This document shows positions 1 to 11,739 of a stretch of DNA of 64,000 nt, piece by piece. How positions within the stretch are numbered: position 1 is the stretch's first letter; every line of letters begins with the position of its first letter. This DNA comes from Gautieria morchelliformis (lineage: Eukaryota > Basidiomycota > Agaricomycetes > Gomphales > Gomphaceae). A program made the position numbers and the translations under genes. The notes under the pieces are model-generated. The model searched no databases. It saw only the letters and a list, made by a program, of their open reading frames with translations, and was not told where the DNA came from. The DNA is taken from the NCBI GenBank assembly GCA_015179125.1, contig WHVA01000164.1:124001-188000 (forward strand), given 5' to 3'.

Positions 1-48
1 ATACGTAGTTTCCTCTTGCTCTTGTCGATTGGTTCATGCCATTGACAG

Positions 49-2518
49 AACGGAACAGCTGGCGCTGGCAAAAGTGTGTTATGGTAAAGACCAATTTGCC
101 TCGATATCTTGATTTCATGCTCACGCCGGCATGTGTCTAGCTCTACGATCATCGAAGACATTTCTCGTCACTGCAAATCAGACCCTACACTCGCATTGGC
201 GTATTTCTATTTTGATTTCCACACTAGTGACACACGGCCAGATGCTGCCCTGAGAGCCATCATAAAACAATTGTCTCTGCAATGTGCAGCCATTCCCGTC
301 GCCCTGGTGAAACTTTTCAACGAGAGCAAGAGGTCACACCAATCGCCAACTCTGGGGCAGCTCATGGCAACCCTCAAGGCCATCTTGGGGGGGTTCCAGG
401 GCGTGTATATTGTCTTTGACGCCCTTGACGAATGTCCGCAACGAGGCCAGCTGCTGAAACTGCTCCGAGAGTTCAATGTCTGGGGCCTTGGCACGTCACA
501 CCTCCTAGCAACAAGTCGGAAAGAACGGGATATCGAAGACGCATTAGATTCCCTCGTTTCACATCAAGTACCGATGGACGAGAGTCTGGTTGACATTGAC
601 ATTCGACTCCATGTGACGCAGACACTTGAGCATGATACCAAGTTCAGTCGATGCTCAACAGAGGAGAAGCGAACGATCGAGAATACTTTGATCGAGGGTG
701 CACGTGGAATGTAAAGTTGTCTGTATGCCTGCCTTGATAGTGTATGCTGACAGGACAGCCAGGTTTCGATGGGTTGTCTGTCAGCTGGATGCCCTACGAA
801 TGTGTTTTTCCTCTGCTCAGCTCATGCAAGTGCTCGGGTCTTTACCAGCAACGCTGAATGAGACCTATGACAGAATTCTCTGTAGCATTCTCCACGAGCA
901 TAGGCGGGACGCTCTGCGGGTGCTGCAGTGGCTCGCATTCTCGGCTCGCCCGATATCACTGCAAGAAGCTGTCGAAGTGCTGGCCACCGATCCAGACGCG
1001 GAAGACGGTTTGTTATTTGACCCCCGTCGGCGGCTTTGGGATCCACGAAATCTAGTGGCCATATGTTCTAGTCTCGTCATAGTTTCAGCTGCCATGAAGG
1101 ACAGCAGTGAGGACACCCGATTCCTCAACAATGCAGACGCCAATGAGCGGGAACTCAGACTGGCTCATGTTTCTGTCCGGGATTATTTGATCTCAGAACA
1201 CCTACGGACAAGTGATGCGAGGCTGTCTTATTATCATTTCAATGAACACATTGCTGACACGTTCATTGCCAAGACGTGTCTGGCCTACCTCATGCAGTTC
1301 AACGAGCATCATGGCGTATCCTCCATTACGACTAAGACCCATCCACTATCCGGTTATGCATCGAGATATTGGCCCTATCATGCTCAGCCAGATAGACATG
1401 GGGCCTGTGAGTCTCTACATGGACTAATAATGGCCCTTCTTCAGCCACCGGACGTGATGTATATGAACTGGCTGCGCCTTCATGATCCAGATGCCTGTGA
1501 TGGCCCGGAAAAGAAGGAGAAAATAGTTATGGGCTCAGCTCTCTATTACAGTTCACTTGCTGAATTGGAGAGGACATGCCAACGTCTCTTGAGGAGTGGA
1601 TCGGATGTTCATGCACAGGGAGGACAATATGGTAATGCTCTGCTGGCGGCAGTGTGTGAGGGGGAAGCTGGAATTGTTCGGTTATCGCTCGACAATGGGG
1701 CAGATGTGAACTCACAAGGAGGGCTTTTTGGCAGTGCCTTGCAGGCAGCAGCAACTGGAGAGTTTGATGGGATAATTCAATTGCTGCTAGACAGGGGTGC
1801 AGATGTGAATATGCAGGGTGGGATATGTGGCAGTGTGCTGCGGACAGCTGCATTTAATGGCCATTATGAGACAGTTCGATTACTCCTGGAGAAAGGTGTG
1901 GATGTGAACTTGCAGGGAAAATATGGCAGTGCACTGCAGGCAGCTGCATATAATGGCCACAATAGGATTGTCAGTCTCCTCTTGGAGAGGGGTGCAGATG
2001 TGAACCTGAGAGGGGGGTATGGCTGTCCATTGTGGGCAGCTGCATTTAATGGCCATGATGGGATTGTCAGACTCCTCCTGGAGAGGGGTGCAGATGTGAA
2101 TTTGCACAGAGACAGATGTGACATTCTGCTGCTGTGGGCAGCATTTGAGGGGCATGATAGGACCATCCAATTCCTTCTAGATAATGGTGCAAATGTAAAC
2201 ATGCAAGGAAAACATTGCGGCAGTGCGCTGCGGGTGGCAGCATTGAAAGGCAAGAATAGGACTGTTCAACTACTTCTAGAGATGGGCGCAGATGTGAACC
2301 TGCAGGGAGAAGAATATGGCAGTGCGCTGGAGACAGCTACATTTAATGGTCATTATGAAACAGTTCAATTACTCCTGGAGGGGGGTGCAGACATAAATGC
2401 ACAAGGTTTTGGAAGTGCGGTGCAGGCACAGGCAGCGTCGTATGCTGGGCATGACACTGTTGTTCGACTACTTCTGGAGGAGGGAGCTGAGGTAGCTGCA
2501 GAAGCCGGGACACTGTAA
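49..2518 (+). CDS. NACHT-ankyrin NLR-type receptor gene, 3' part
   Basis: Fungal NLR-like signalling ATPase: a NACHT NTPase followed by ankyrin repeats, a class linked to non-self recognition. Exons read 49-83, 141-710 and 763-2518 (786 codons; the 5' end is outside the window). Introns 84-140 and 711-762 have GT/AG ends and an upstream acceptor ends at 48. Seen: Walker A GTAGAGKS across the first exon, split at the first intron; Walker B with the fungal signature VFDALDECP near 415-435; a helical linker; then about ten ankyrin repeats from roughly 1590 to 2500, most with a GADVN..GG core. The second intron splits the ATG of GM-FRW, exactly as in the gene at 54831-57295. The last residues and the stop are not natural: TAA at 2516-2518 belongs to an LTR starting at 2514, so the C-terminus is truncated. 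Otherwise open and plausibly expressed. Confidence 0.85.
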
Positions 2519-2691
2519 GAACCTGGCCTTTGGCTGGCTACTTACTGGTACTACCTTCTGCTGGCCTGAGCCTTGTTATTCCCTGCCTGACCCCAAGCCT
2601 ATGCCCAAGCTTAACCCATGACCTTATCCCCTTAGTTATCTGTTCCATTCTATCACACATCAAATTAGTTATAATTACCTTGCACATATCC

Positions 2692-3345
2692 TGTTATGTA
2701 TCGAGATTTCCGCTAAGTCGGAACTGGAAAGGACAGCGGCTTCAACTTGTAGGTTGCGCCCCCGATGAACTATCGTCCTAGGTATTTCGGAAATGGGTCG
2801 GAAGGCGGAATGTACTGAACTGAAGGTTAGTCGGAACTTGAGGCGGAATTGAGGCGGAAGACGGAAGGCGGAGTGACTGAGGTGTTGCTAGACTCGCTGT
2901 GCTAAGAACAGGAGATGGAGCGAAGGAAATCAAGTATCGAAGGTGATTATCTGATTACAGAATAACAGACATACATGACAGGCTTTTATACAAAGAGCTG
3001 AGACAACAGGTAATGGGGTAGTACTAAGCAAATTCCAGGGGAAGCGGAAGTCGAGTAGACAATGTGTGGGAACTAACTAATTGGGAACAATGGGACTACA
3101 AGGGGGGTTCAGGGTAAGGTAAAACAATGGCAAAGAACAAGGGGTTGGGAAAATATATCTGACAACGAAACACAAGGAGGGCCGGACATATGGTCTTGAT
3201 GAACGGTGAGGTGGGTCCGATGGGTCTGAGTAATAGCGTCGAAAGAACAAGGGAATAGAACAATGGGCGGAATGTCGGAAATATTGGAGTGGCGGAAAGT
3301 GTTGCGGAACTGGAGGTCGGAAGTCAGAAATGAACGGTCGTAACA
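2692..3345 (+). repeat. Solo LTR, family B (654 bp)
   Basis: Begins TGTTATG and ends CGTAACA. A perfect 5-bp duplication TATCC flanks it (2687-2691 and 3346-3350), with no internal element sequence. It matches the solo copy at 30217-30870, which has the same length, and the shared parts of the LTRs of the element at 25344-35819. It is a product of LTR-LTR recombination after insertion into the A LTR. Confidence 0.93.
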
Positions 3346-3628
3346 TATCCCCACTTATGCTCGCCCCTGATTCCTTATCTCACCTGTATATAAACCTTCT
3401 TGTATGCACACTTATTCCTCAGTCTGAAAATCAACTATCATACTCCATTTGATCCTTAGCTAGTTTCTAAGTACTCGCCTCTTGATTCAAACCTCGCATC
3501 TTATGTATTTGCCTAAGAAATTGGGACTCGTACATAGGGCAGGTGCAGCACACAAGCTGAAGCCAAGTCCCTCTCTGACTTCCCTATTTTTCCCTATTTG
3601 AACCTCGCTCCGTAACCATGGATCTTAC

Positions 3629-4612
3629 TGTCAAGATTGGATTTTAGACGTTAATATTGTGTATTAGTGAACACAGAGAATGCCTCATAGCTTGTGCAAC
3701 AAAATATGTAGTTCGGTGAATAAAGTGAACCAATAATTGTTCAGAAGGTAAGAGGGCTGCCTGAATGGGGCTCGCCCTATCTACAGTCGTAGCGAAATAG
3801 CCCGTGATGCTTGATGATGTAATGTACAAGGTCTCACGGAAAGGTTGTCTAGCAGTAACAATCCTTTCGCTGGTGAAGGTGCTCCTTTGGAGCCCTTTGC
3901 TGACAGCACCGATGATAATATGAAGGCTAAGGTAATGAAGGTGAAGTACAGAAACTCCCCAGTAGTGCTTAAGTCCTCCTCTGGTCTAAGATAGGAGTCT
4001 ATAGAAGAGGGCTCAAGATGATGATCACAGTGAGGTCAAGTTTTTGCACAAGATAGACGTATGATAATTGAACTGGGGAATATACATGCGAATGTAAACT
4101 ACTTATACCAAATGTTCATATGTTATCAGCAAATGGGAAAGAGGCCGTTATGAGCTAGGGTTGGATAGGGGTGTGCAGTCAGGATACAAATAGATGAAAC
4201 ATATATGCAATAGAGGAAGGGAGGAGTGCGAACATGAAACAAGGGAGGGGTGGAGAGAACAAAGGCACCTATGTAAGAAAACACACATTGAGACCTGCAT
4301 ACATGTCACCCTGCACAGCCTCTTGGTCTGCTGGATTGATCCTGCATGATCTATGGGTAGGATGTCCCGTGAATGCATTCTGGCCATAGGAACACCCAAA
4401 GGGGGTTGAATCGGTGTGATGGGGCCAGTGATGAACCATCATGCCAGGTAAAGGATGTTGATCATGTTTGATGCCATGCCTACTGGCGAACGATGCGAGT
4501 AGCGAATAACCGTTCAGTGAATTCAGCAAAGAGTGAATGGAGTGAACATAGAGGTGGGGTGATGAAAGGGAAAATAGGTGTAACTGGATACGGGAATAAA
4601 TGGGCCATGACA
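3629..4612 (+). repeat. Family C unit 1 (984 bp, short form)
   Basis: Starts TGTCAAGATTGG and ends CCATGACA. The duplication CTTAC is perfect (3624-3628 and 4613-4617). No coding region is seen. TG...CA ends and a 5-bp duplication suggest a solo LTR of a large-LTR element or a non-autonomous LTR unit; no internal region of this family is present in the window. Confidence 0.85.
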
Positions 4613-4965
4613 CTTACCTTGGGTTTCACCCCCAAGCTCAGTCAGCCTCCCTCTGAAGGATCATGTTGTAACAGTATTTTCAGACTGTTCACACCTGACG
4701 TATCCCTTTTTTTCACTATGTCTATGATCACTTGCTCCCGCACCCTATGGGGTATCTCAGAACAACATCACTTCTCCAAGGTTCCCAATGATTCACCACC
4801 ATCAACAGGCATACCCCTTGAAGACCCATCCGAGCCTAGTAACAAGGCAAAGGTAGGGCTAACCCCGGTGTCCCCTCAGGCAATCCAGGTGATGGCTTCA
4901 GAGGCTCTGATCATGATGATGACCTTCCAAACCCACCACTCAATGACCTCAGTGACCTCAACAAT

Positions 4966-5626
4966 TGTTATGACCATACTATTCCAATTTCCAACCCTCA
5001 GTTCCACTTCATTTCCAACATCCCAATACTTCCAATATTCCTGCCCCTTGTTATATCCTTTCTCCATTTGACTCTATTACTTGGACCCTCTGGACTTGAC
5101 TCGCAGCACAGCAAGACCATAAGTCCATCCCCTCTGGAGTCCCATTGATCCGTCTTGTCAAATATGCTTTCTGTCCCCTTGTTCTTTTGCCCATTGTTCT
5201 TGACTCTACCCTGCACCCCCCCTTGTAGTTCTTTGTATCTGATTAGTTACTTACCCCGTATATCATATCCAACTTCCGCTTCCTTCGGAACATGCTTAGT
5301 AGTACAACATTACATGTTGCCCCAGTTTTTTGCATAAAAATCCTCTCATGTATGCTCTCAATTCTGCAATCAGATAATCACCTTCAATACATGATTCCCT
5401 TCACTCTATCTCCTGTTCTTAGCACAGTGAGTATTGCAGGACCTCTGTCTCTCCGCCTTCCGCCTTCCAACTTAGTTTCCGACCTTTGACTTGCTTTGAT
5501 GCTTACTTCCTGACTTCCGACTTCCGATCCAAAATATCTAGGATGATAGTTCATTGGGGGTGCAACACATAAGTTGAAGCTGCTGTCCTTTGTAGTTCTG
5601 ACTTCTGGGATTTGTGATACCTAACA
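4966..5626 (-). repeat. LTR of family B, reverse orientation, diverged
   Basis: Reads TGTTATGACC at the left and GATACCTAACA at the right, which are the ends of a B LTR in reverse. The flanks ACAAT (4961-4965) and ATGAT (5627-5631) agree at only three of five positions, so the duplication has decayed. The copy is visibly more diverged than the two 654-bp solo LTRs. Confidence 0.8.
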
Positions 5627-5794
5627 ATGATAATGAGCTCATGCATTGAGTTTTCTGAGCCAAGGTCAAGGAACCAGACACTTATGATGATACTGATCAG
5701 GCCAAGCTTTGAACCTTCTTCCTCTAATGCGTACTCAACTTCAGTGCCTTCAAGACAGGGGTGTCGAAGGTACAGTATGCTATCTCATACTTAT

Positions 5795-6814
5795 TGTCAA
5801 GATTGGTTTTTAGGCGTTAATATTGTGTATTAGTGAACACAGTGAATGCCCGAATGACTTGTGCGAATAAGTATGCCGATTGGCGAATAGGTGAACCAAC
5901 AAATGTTCACAGGATAAGAGGTCTGCCCGAACGGAGCTTGCCCTATCTACAGTCGTAGCGAAATAGCCCATGGCACTTGACGATGTAACGTGCAAGGTGT
6001 TACGGAAGTAGCGACAATCCCTTCGCCAGTGAAGGTGCTCCTTTGGAGCCCTTCGCCGACAGCATAGAAAATAGTTCGAAGGCTAAGGTAACGAAGATGA
6101 AGTATGAGAACTCACCAGTGATGCCTAAGTCCTCTTCTGGTCTAAGATATAAATCTCCAGGAGAAGGCTCAAGAGGATGATCACAGCGAGGTCAAGTTTG
6201 CACAAGATGGACGACATATGATAATTGAACTGGGGAATATACATGCGAATGTGATCTACTTATATTGAATGCTCGTAAGGTATCAGCGAATAGGAAAGAG
6301 GCTGTCACGAGTTAGGGTTGGATAGGGGTGCGCAGTCATGATACAACATAGATGAAATAAACATACAATAGAGTGAGAGAAGAGGGAGAACATGAAACAA
6401 CAGAGAGTAAAGGTGGCGAAGGCACCTATGTATGAAATCATGTCTTGGGACCCGCATATACACCTCCTGCACGGACTCTTCATTTGTTGGGTTGATCCCA
6501 CACGACCTACGGGTAGGACGCCCCGCAAATGCATCCCTACCATATGAACACCTAAAGGAGGTTGAATCGAGAAGATGATGGGGCTAGTGATGAACCATCA
6601 TGCTGGGTAAATGGTATCGATTGTATTTGATGGCGTGCCTGCTGGTGAAATGTGTGAGCAGTGAATAGCAGTTTGGAGAATGGGGCGAACAGCGAATGGA
6701 GTGGACGTAGAGGAAGAGTGGTTGGAGGGTGAGGCGAACTCTAGCGAAGATGCTAGGGAGTGACAAGGGGGAACGTAGAGGCAGCCGGGTAAGGGAAATA
6801 GACAGGTCATGACA
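5795..6814 (+). repeat. Family C unit 2 (1020 bp, short form)
   Basis: TGTCAAGATTGG to TCATGACA, flanked by a perfect CTTAT duplication (5790-5794 and 6815-6819). It sits in the family A gag only 14 bp upstream of a second C unit. No ORF is common to the C copies. Confidence 0.9.
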
Positions 6815-6828
6815 CTTATGTGGCTCAG

Positions 6829-8071
6829 TGTCAAGATTGGTTTTTAGGCGTTAATATTGTGTATTAGTGAACACAGCGAATGCCCGAATAACTTGTGCGA
6901 ATAAGTATGCCGTTCGGCAAATAGGTGAACCAATGAATGTTCACAAGATAAGAGGGTTGCCCGAACAGAGCTTGCCCTATCTACAGTCGTAGGGAAATGG
7001 CCCATGGCACTTGACGATGTAACGTGCAAGGTGTCACAGAAGGGCTGTCTAAGTAGTGACAATCCCTTCGCCGACAGCACAGAAAATAGTTCGAAGGCTA
7101 AGGTAACGAAGATGAAGTATGAGAACTCACCAGTAATGCCTAAGTCCTCTGCTGGTCGAAGATAGAAATCTCCAAGAGAAGGCTCAAGATGATGACCACA
7201 GCGAGGCCAAGTTTTCACAAGATGGATGACATATGACAATTGAACTGGGGAATATACATGCGAATGCAAACTACTTATATCGAATGCTCATAAGGCATCA
7301 GCGAATAGGAAAGAGGCCATCATGAGTCAGGGTTGGATAGGGATGCGCAGTCGTGATACAAGATAGATGAAATAAACATACAATAGAGTGAGAGAAGAGG
7401 GAAAACATAAAACGACGGAGAGTAAAGGTGGCGAAGGCACCTATGTACGAAATCATGCCTTGGGGCCCACATATACACCGCCCTGCACGGGTTCATCATC
7501 TACTGGGTTGATCCCACATGACCTACAGGTAGGACGTCCCGCGAACGCACCCTGTTCATATGAACACCAAAAGGGGGTTGGATCGAGAAGCTGATGGAGC
7601 TACTGATGAGCCATCATGCCGGGTAGGGACGTCGATCGTATTTTTGATGGTGTGCCTGCTGGCGAATGATGCGAGCAGCGAATGGCTGTTCAGCGAAATG
7701 CGAGGAAGGGCGAACGGAGACAACATAGGGCAGGAGTGGTCGAGGTGGAGGGCAAAGCCGAGCGAACACGGGGGAGGAGTGGCGAAAGGGGAAATGGGGA
7801 TAACAAGGTGCAGGAAATACACAAGTCATGACAATCTGATCATGGGAACACCATCGAAAGAGGGTTGAGCGGAGGAGGTGATAGGCCCAGTGATGACTAC
7901 CAAGTCAGTCCAAAGACGTTGATCGTGCTTTGACAGTGTGGCTATGGTAAATGGCGCGAACAGCGAAGATCAGTCGCCAAACACGGCAAGGGTGATCGGA
8001 ACAAACACGGAGGTGGAGTGGGGAATGGGAGAACAGAGCATCTGAGTATGGGAAATAAACGTGTCATGACA
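6829..8071 (+). repeat. Family C unit 3 (1243 bp, long form)
   Basis: TGTCAAGATTGG to GTCATGACA, flanked by a perfect CTCAG duplication (6824-6828 and 8072-8076). Compared with units 1 and 2 it carries about 240 extra bases at the 3' end that look like a degenerate tandem copy of the preceding segment. Each repeat ends in GTCATGACA (near 7825 and at 8071). Confidence 0.9.
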
Positions 8072-8850
8072 CTCAGCTCTCCAGCACTTCAAGCCAGCGA
8101 TCCTCAGCGAAGTCCACCCTGAGCCTGATTGGCTTAGGGATTGAGACAGTTTAAGGGGGGACTTGAACTTAACTTTGGTCCTACAATAATGCTATCCAAG
8201 CCAATATCGACCTGGAGAAAATTGTCATGAAAGAACACCACAGAGCAGCTCATTTCTTCATAGAGTTCTCCTGAGCTTCAACTCGGACTCAGTGGAATGA
8301 TGCTGCACTCCACCACTTCAGCTACAAAGGCCTGGCTAAATGAATCAAGGATGACCTTCTTCACCTCCCAAGGTTCCATAGCCTCGCTGAATTTTGCAAC
8401 TTTGCATTGGAATGTGACAGCCATTATTGGGAGTGTAAGGAATACAATGCAATGGCTAATGGTTGTAAGCCCCAGCCTGCTTGCTCCACTAATCCATCCA
8501 ATGATGCCACCAACAATAACCAGTCTTCCAATGGTTCAAATAACAACAAGAACTGCAATAAGACCACTAACAACAATGGCAAGGACTCCAACAACAACAC
8601 CTTGTCCAACAACAAGAGCCAGCGCGACATCTTGAGCAAACTCGGGAAAGATGGCAAACTCCTTCCCAAGAACATCAATGTCAGGTTGACCAAGGCCTTT
8701 GCCTGCTTTGCAGTTCCAAAGGCCACATAGTCAAGGACTGCCCCAAGGCCACTAATAGGAACGCTAGCGGTAATGGCCCCAAAGGTCAGGCAATGAAGAC
8801 CTCTAACAAGGGAACTTTGGCCTCCATTATGGAGGTGAAAAAATAGGTAG

Positions 8851-10065
8851 CAACCTCAGAACCACATGATCTGAGGATTGCGGTAACCTCACTCGTGTGC
8901 TCAGACTCAGTACTGCTTCTCATTCATTGTCCAAAGATTCGCTTGAAGTACATCTGACCTCTCCTTTGCTTCCCAACGTCTCTTTTGTTGCATTAGTTGA
9001 CTGCGGGTCTTCTGACTGTTTTATTGAATCCAAGTTCAGAAATATTCTATGCCTACTGATACTGTCTCCCATACCCCTGAAACCAATTGATGGTAGCACT
9101 AACACTACCATTACCCAAGTTCTAGACCTCTGTATCAGTTTTCCAACTGGCAAACAACAATGGGTTACCTTCTATGTAACCTTGCTTGACTCCAGTTGCT
9201 CGGTGGTACTTGGCCACAACTGGCTCACCCACTGCAATCCGTCAATTGACTTGGTGTTGGGCAGTATTACTTTCAAGACCATCAACTTGACTTTGACTCC
9301 TGTGACTATGCCGACCTCGGCTTGCTCAGCCTTGGCTACGACCACAACCTCGCACATAGCATTTTCACCACCTCTGACCTCGCCTCTGAAGTTAGAGGCA
9401 CCCCTTGTTTCCCTGATCAATGCTCCTGCATTTATGCATGCAGCTAGATTGGAAGGAACTGAAGTATTTCAACTTGACCTCACTTCCCCTGAGCTCTTTG
9501 CCAGAGGAGTGACATTGGGAGATAGCTCACCCAAGCTTTCTGAGGACGTTAAAAAGCATGTCCCCAAAGTATACCATGAGTTTGCAGATGTGTTCAGCAA
9601 AGCTTGCGCTGACACTCTAGCTCCACACCCACCCCATGACATCAAGATCAACCTTGAAGAAGGGACCTCCCCACCTATTGGTCCTATCTACTCTCTTTTG
9701 ACATCCTCGCTAACCTTGCCTCAGACCCATAGCCAAGTCACACCTTGGCTTGGCTAATGACCCAAGATGGACCACAGATAATGAGGGCTTTCTCAAGCTT
9801 GACAACCAAACTTATGTTCCCATGGCTCAAGACCTCCGATTTCACATTCTTCAGTACAAGCATGACCACCTCCTCTCAGGACACTTTGGGGTCAACAAGA
9901 CCTTGGAGCTGATCTGGTGAGACTACACTTGGCCAGGTATTAGATCCTTTGTCAAGGAGTATTGCAAGATGTGCACCACTTGTATGTGGAGCAAGCCACA
10001 ACGTCACAAGCCTTACAGTCTCCTTAAACAACTCCACATTCCTGAGAAGCCTTGGAATTCCTTCC
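8851..10065 (+). pseudogene. Family A copy 1 protease and truncated integrase
   Basis: The 8897-9757 frame holds the aspartic protease start (motif DCGSSDCF near 8998-9020), closely matching copy 2 at 15775 onward. At about 9700 the sequence jumps to the region just before the integrase zinc-binding domain, losing reverse transcriptase and RNase H. The remaining zinc-binding part (near 9880-10000) is frame-broken, and similarity to copy 2 stops at about 10065. Non-functional. Confidence 0.75.
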
Positions 10066-10233
10066 TGGCTTATCACAGCGAGAAAAAAAAAAATCTTCTG
10101 GTTGTTTGAACATATTATTGTTGTCTGTGCCACCGTGCACATGCCACACCAACAGCTAGGAAAGCGTCACGACCTCCTGTATGTACAATGGAGGTATCAG
10201 GGTTTGGACATTTTTCTGAGTATCTTCAGGCTC
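10066..10233. other. Unassigned target sequence left of A copy 2
   Basis: A 168-bp stretch between the end of copy 1 similarity and the 5' LTR of copy 2, starting with an 11-base A run at about 10082-10092. Read on the minus strand it continues the open frame seen right of copy 2 (21421 onward) without a break once the GGCTC duplication is collapsed, ending at a TAG near 10157. I do not recognise the protein. Confidence 0.4.
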
Positions 10234-10656
10234 TGTAAGAACCCGGCGTTTGGCCGGTTACTTACCGGTAAAACCTTCTTCCGAGCCCGAGCCTTGTGAT
10301 ATTTGTGCCGAGTACATATGATCCTTATACGCGCCCGAGCCTGAGCCCGAGCTTGAGCTCATATCCGACCTTGATCCCATGCCCGTATCCCCTTAGTTAC
10401 TGATTCCGCTCCATCACGCATCATTCGTATATTACCTCGCCCTGACCTTGGCCTCCTGACCTCGCCCTGACCTCCACTAATATGTTCGCCCCTGACCCGT
10501 ACCCTCGCTTGTATATAACCCCCCTTGTATGCATTCCTACTCCTCAGTCTGAAAATCAACTATCGTATCCCTTCGATCCTTAGTTAGTTTCTAAGCCTCG
10601 CCTCTTAAGCCAAACCTCGCCTCTTATTCGTTTGCCTCTGAAGTTGGGACTCGTGC
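10234..10656 (+). repeat. 5' LTR of A copy 2, 3' end missing
   Basis: Matches the first 423 bp of the 562-bp LTR at 20854-21415, then stops abruptly after GGACTCGTGC. No A leader sequence follows. Confidence 0.9.
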
Positions 10657-10949
10657 ACACTGATCCCCTCTCACGACATCTTCCCTCTGACACACACATG
10701 CCGCATCCATCATTCCTATATGACAATACCCACCTCTATGCCTCATTCATTGCGACATACAATTTGAGCATGCAACCTCTCACCTTGAGATTGAATCAAG
10801 TCTGGCAAGTCACAGCATGGGTATTCGATGCTGGCAGCATATATGCAGCTGCTGCACATATGACTTATGTCTCCTGTCATGTAATCGACTGCGTCCAGAC
10901 CCCTACCCACAATGAGATAAATACCACATCACGTACGAGTGAAATACAA
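10657..10949. other. Unassigned segment
   Basis: 293 bp between the broken A LTR and a reverse gag fragment. Open for 118 codons on the plus strand (10632-10985) but with no motif I recognise; it is not part of the A element as seen elsewhere. Confidence 0.3.
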
Positions 10950-11739
10950 AGAATTTTGACATCTGTACCACTTCAAGTACTTTAAGTCGATCATCCTTTG
11001 AGTCTCTTCCTTTCTTGCGTTTTCATTGGAATTGGCAGGTGATGGTTCCGTGGCCTTTTCCGCGTATGCGGTCAACATCCATCGGGGCAGGGCCACTCTT
11101 CGAGGGAGGGGGGCAAGGGTTCCTAATAGGAGCAGGCGGAACAACCATCGGAAATATTTTCCATGTGGGAATGAATGCACTTCCAGGTTTTGGCACGGGT
11201 GGAGTAGGATGAGCGGAACTGCGTGTCATGTTCCGGTTTGTCTCCACAAAGGCCTCGTTTGCTTCCCTGTTTCGGGACACCCTCCGCGTATCTTGGTACC
11301 ACCCTTCCAGGTCATCGAAATCCGGAGCTCCATCCCCAAGCAGCGCAACTTGGTTCTGGAGTGTCGGATCAAGCCCTCGTCAGAATTTGATGACAATCGT
11401 CTTGTCGTCATCATACTCCGCAAGGTCGATGAGCTCCTGGAAGCGGTCAATGTAGTCATCGACCGGATCCTTGGCCTGGTACGGGCTGGTGCCCTCGAGC
11501 TTCATAAGGGCTGTGAGCTGCTCATTTTTCGGGCAGAACTGGTTGGAAAATGTTTTCTCGAAGGCGTCCCAGTCCCGGAAGTAGTTCCCCTTGCCCTTTG
11601 CTTCATGTCGGATCACCTTGTTTGCAAAACGGGCTGCGCGATCCGACTTGAAAAAGGACAATGCCCAGTGAATCCGAGCCTGGTCGTTCGGAAAGAGGTC
11701 TCCGACAATTGCGAAGTAGATGCTGCATGTGTTGAAGAA
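10950..11739 (-). pseudogene. Family I Gypsy gag, 3' half
   Basis: A retrotransposon Gag capsid (Retrotrans_gag-like) on the minus strand. It opens with FFNTCSIYF at 11739, runs through a helical capsid region (RIHWALSFFKSDRAARF, then DWDAFEKTF and DYIDRFQEL) and ends after PMDVDR near 11060, just short of a zinc knuckle. One in-frame TGA near 11381 replaces an expected CGA (KF-stop-RGL). The other half of the same gag lies at 48691-49138; both halves stop at the same TTCTT, where an E element inserted, and join in frame. Confidence 0.8.

Larger units (their letters stand above)
2514..4673 (+). repeat. 5' LTR of family A copy 1, split by B and C units
   Basis: Pieces 2514-2691, 3346-3628 and 4613-4673 align in order to the intact A LTR at 20854-21415. 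The LTR starts TGTAAGAACC and ends TTGTAACA. It supplies the stop codon of the upstream receptor gene. Its polypyrimidine- and purine-rich middle was the target of a B solo LTR and a C unit, each flanked by a perfect 5-bp duplication. Confidence 0.9.
4674..8850 (+). pseudogene. Family A gag, broken by three insertions
   Basis: Gag structural protein of copy 1 in the pieces 4674-4965, 5627-5794, 6815-6828 and 8072-8850. Removing the insertions restores a Gag reading: the capsid motif tyrosine-leucine-x-gly-x-ala-leu straddles 5785-8080. An Asn/Ser-rich linker follows at 8490-8630, then a degraded zinc-knuckle segment near 8690-8740 matching the intact CCHC at 15590-15635 of copy 2. Stops near 5705 and 5720 look like CGA-to-TGA and CAA-to-TAA changes. 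Not functional. Confidence 0.75.
2514..10065 (+). mobile_element. Ty3/Gypsy family A, copy 1 (degenerate chromovirus)
   Basis: An LTR retrotransposon in the ankyrin gene. The 5' LTR (2514-4673) is itself interrupted; gag follows from 4674 to about 8850, then protease and a remnant integrase. Relative to copy 2, about 1.4 kb covering reverse transcriptase and RNase H is missing (junction near 9700-9735). Similarity to copy 2 ends at about 10065 in the integrase, so the 3' LTR and right target duplication are absent. The left flank is GACAC (2509-2513). Several gag stops are C-to-T changes. It cannot move by itself. Confidence 0.85.
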
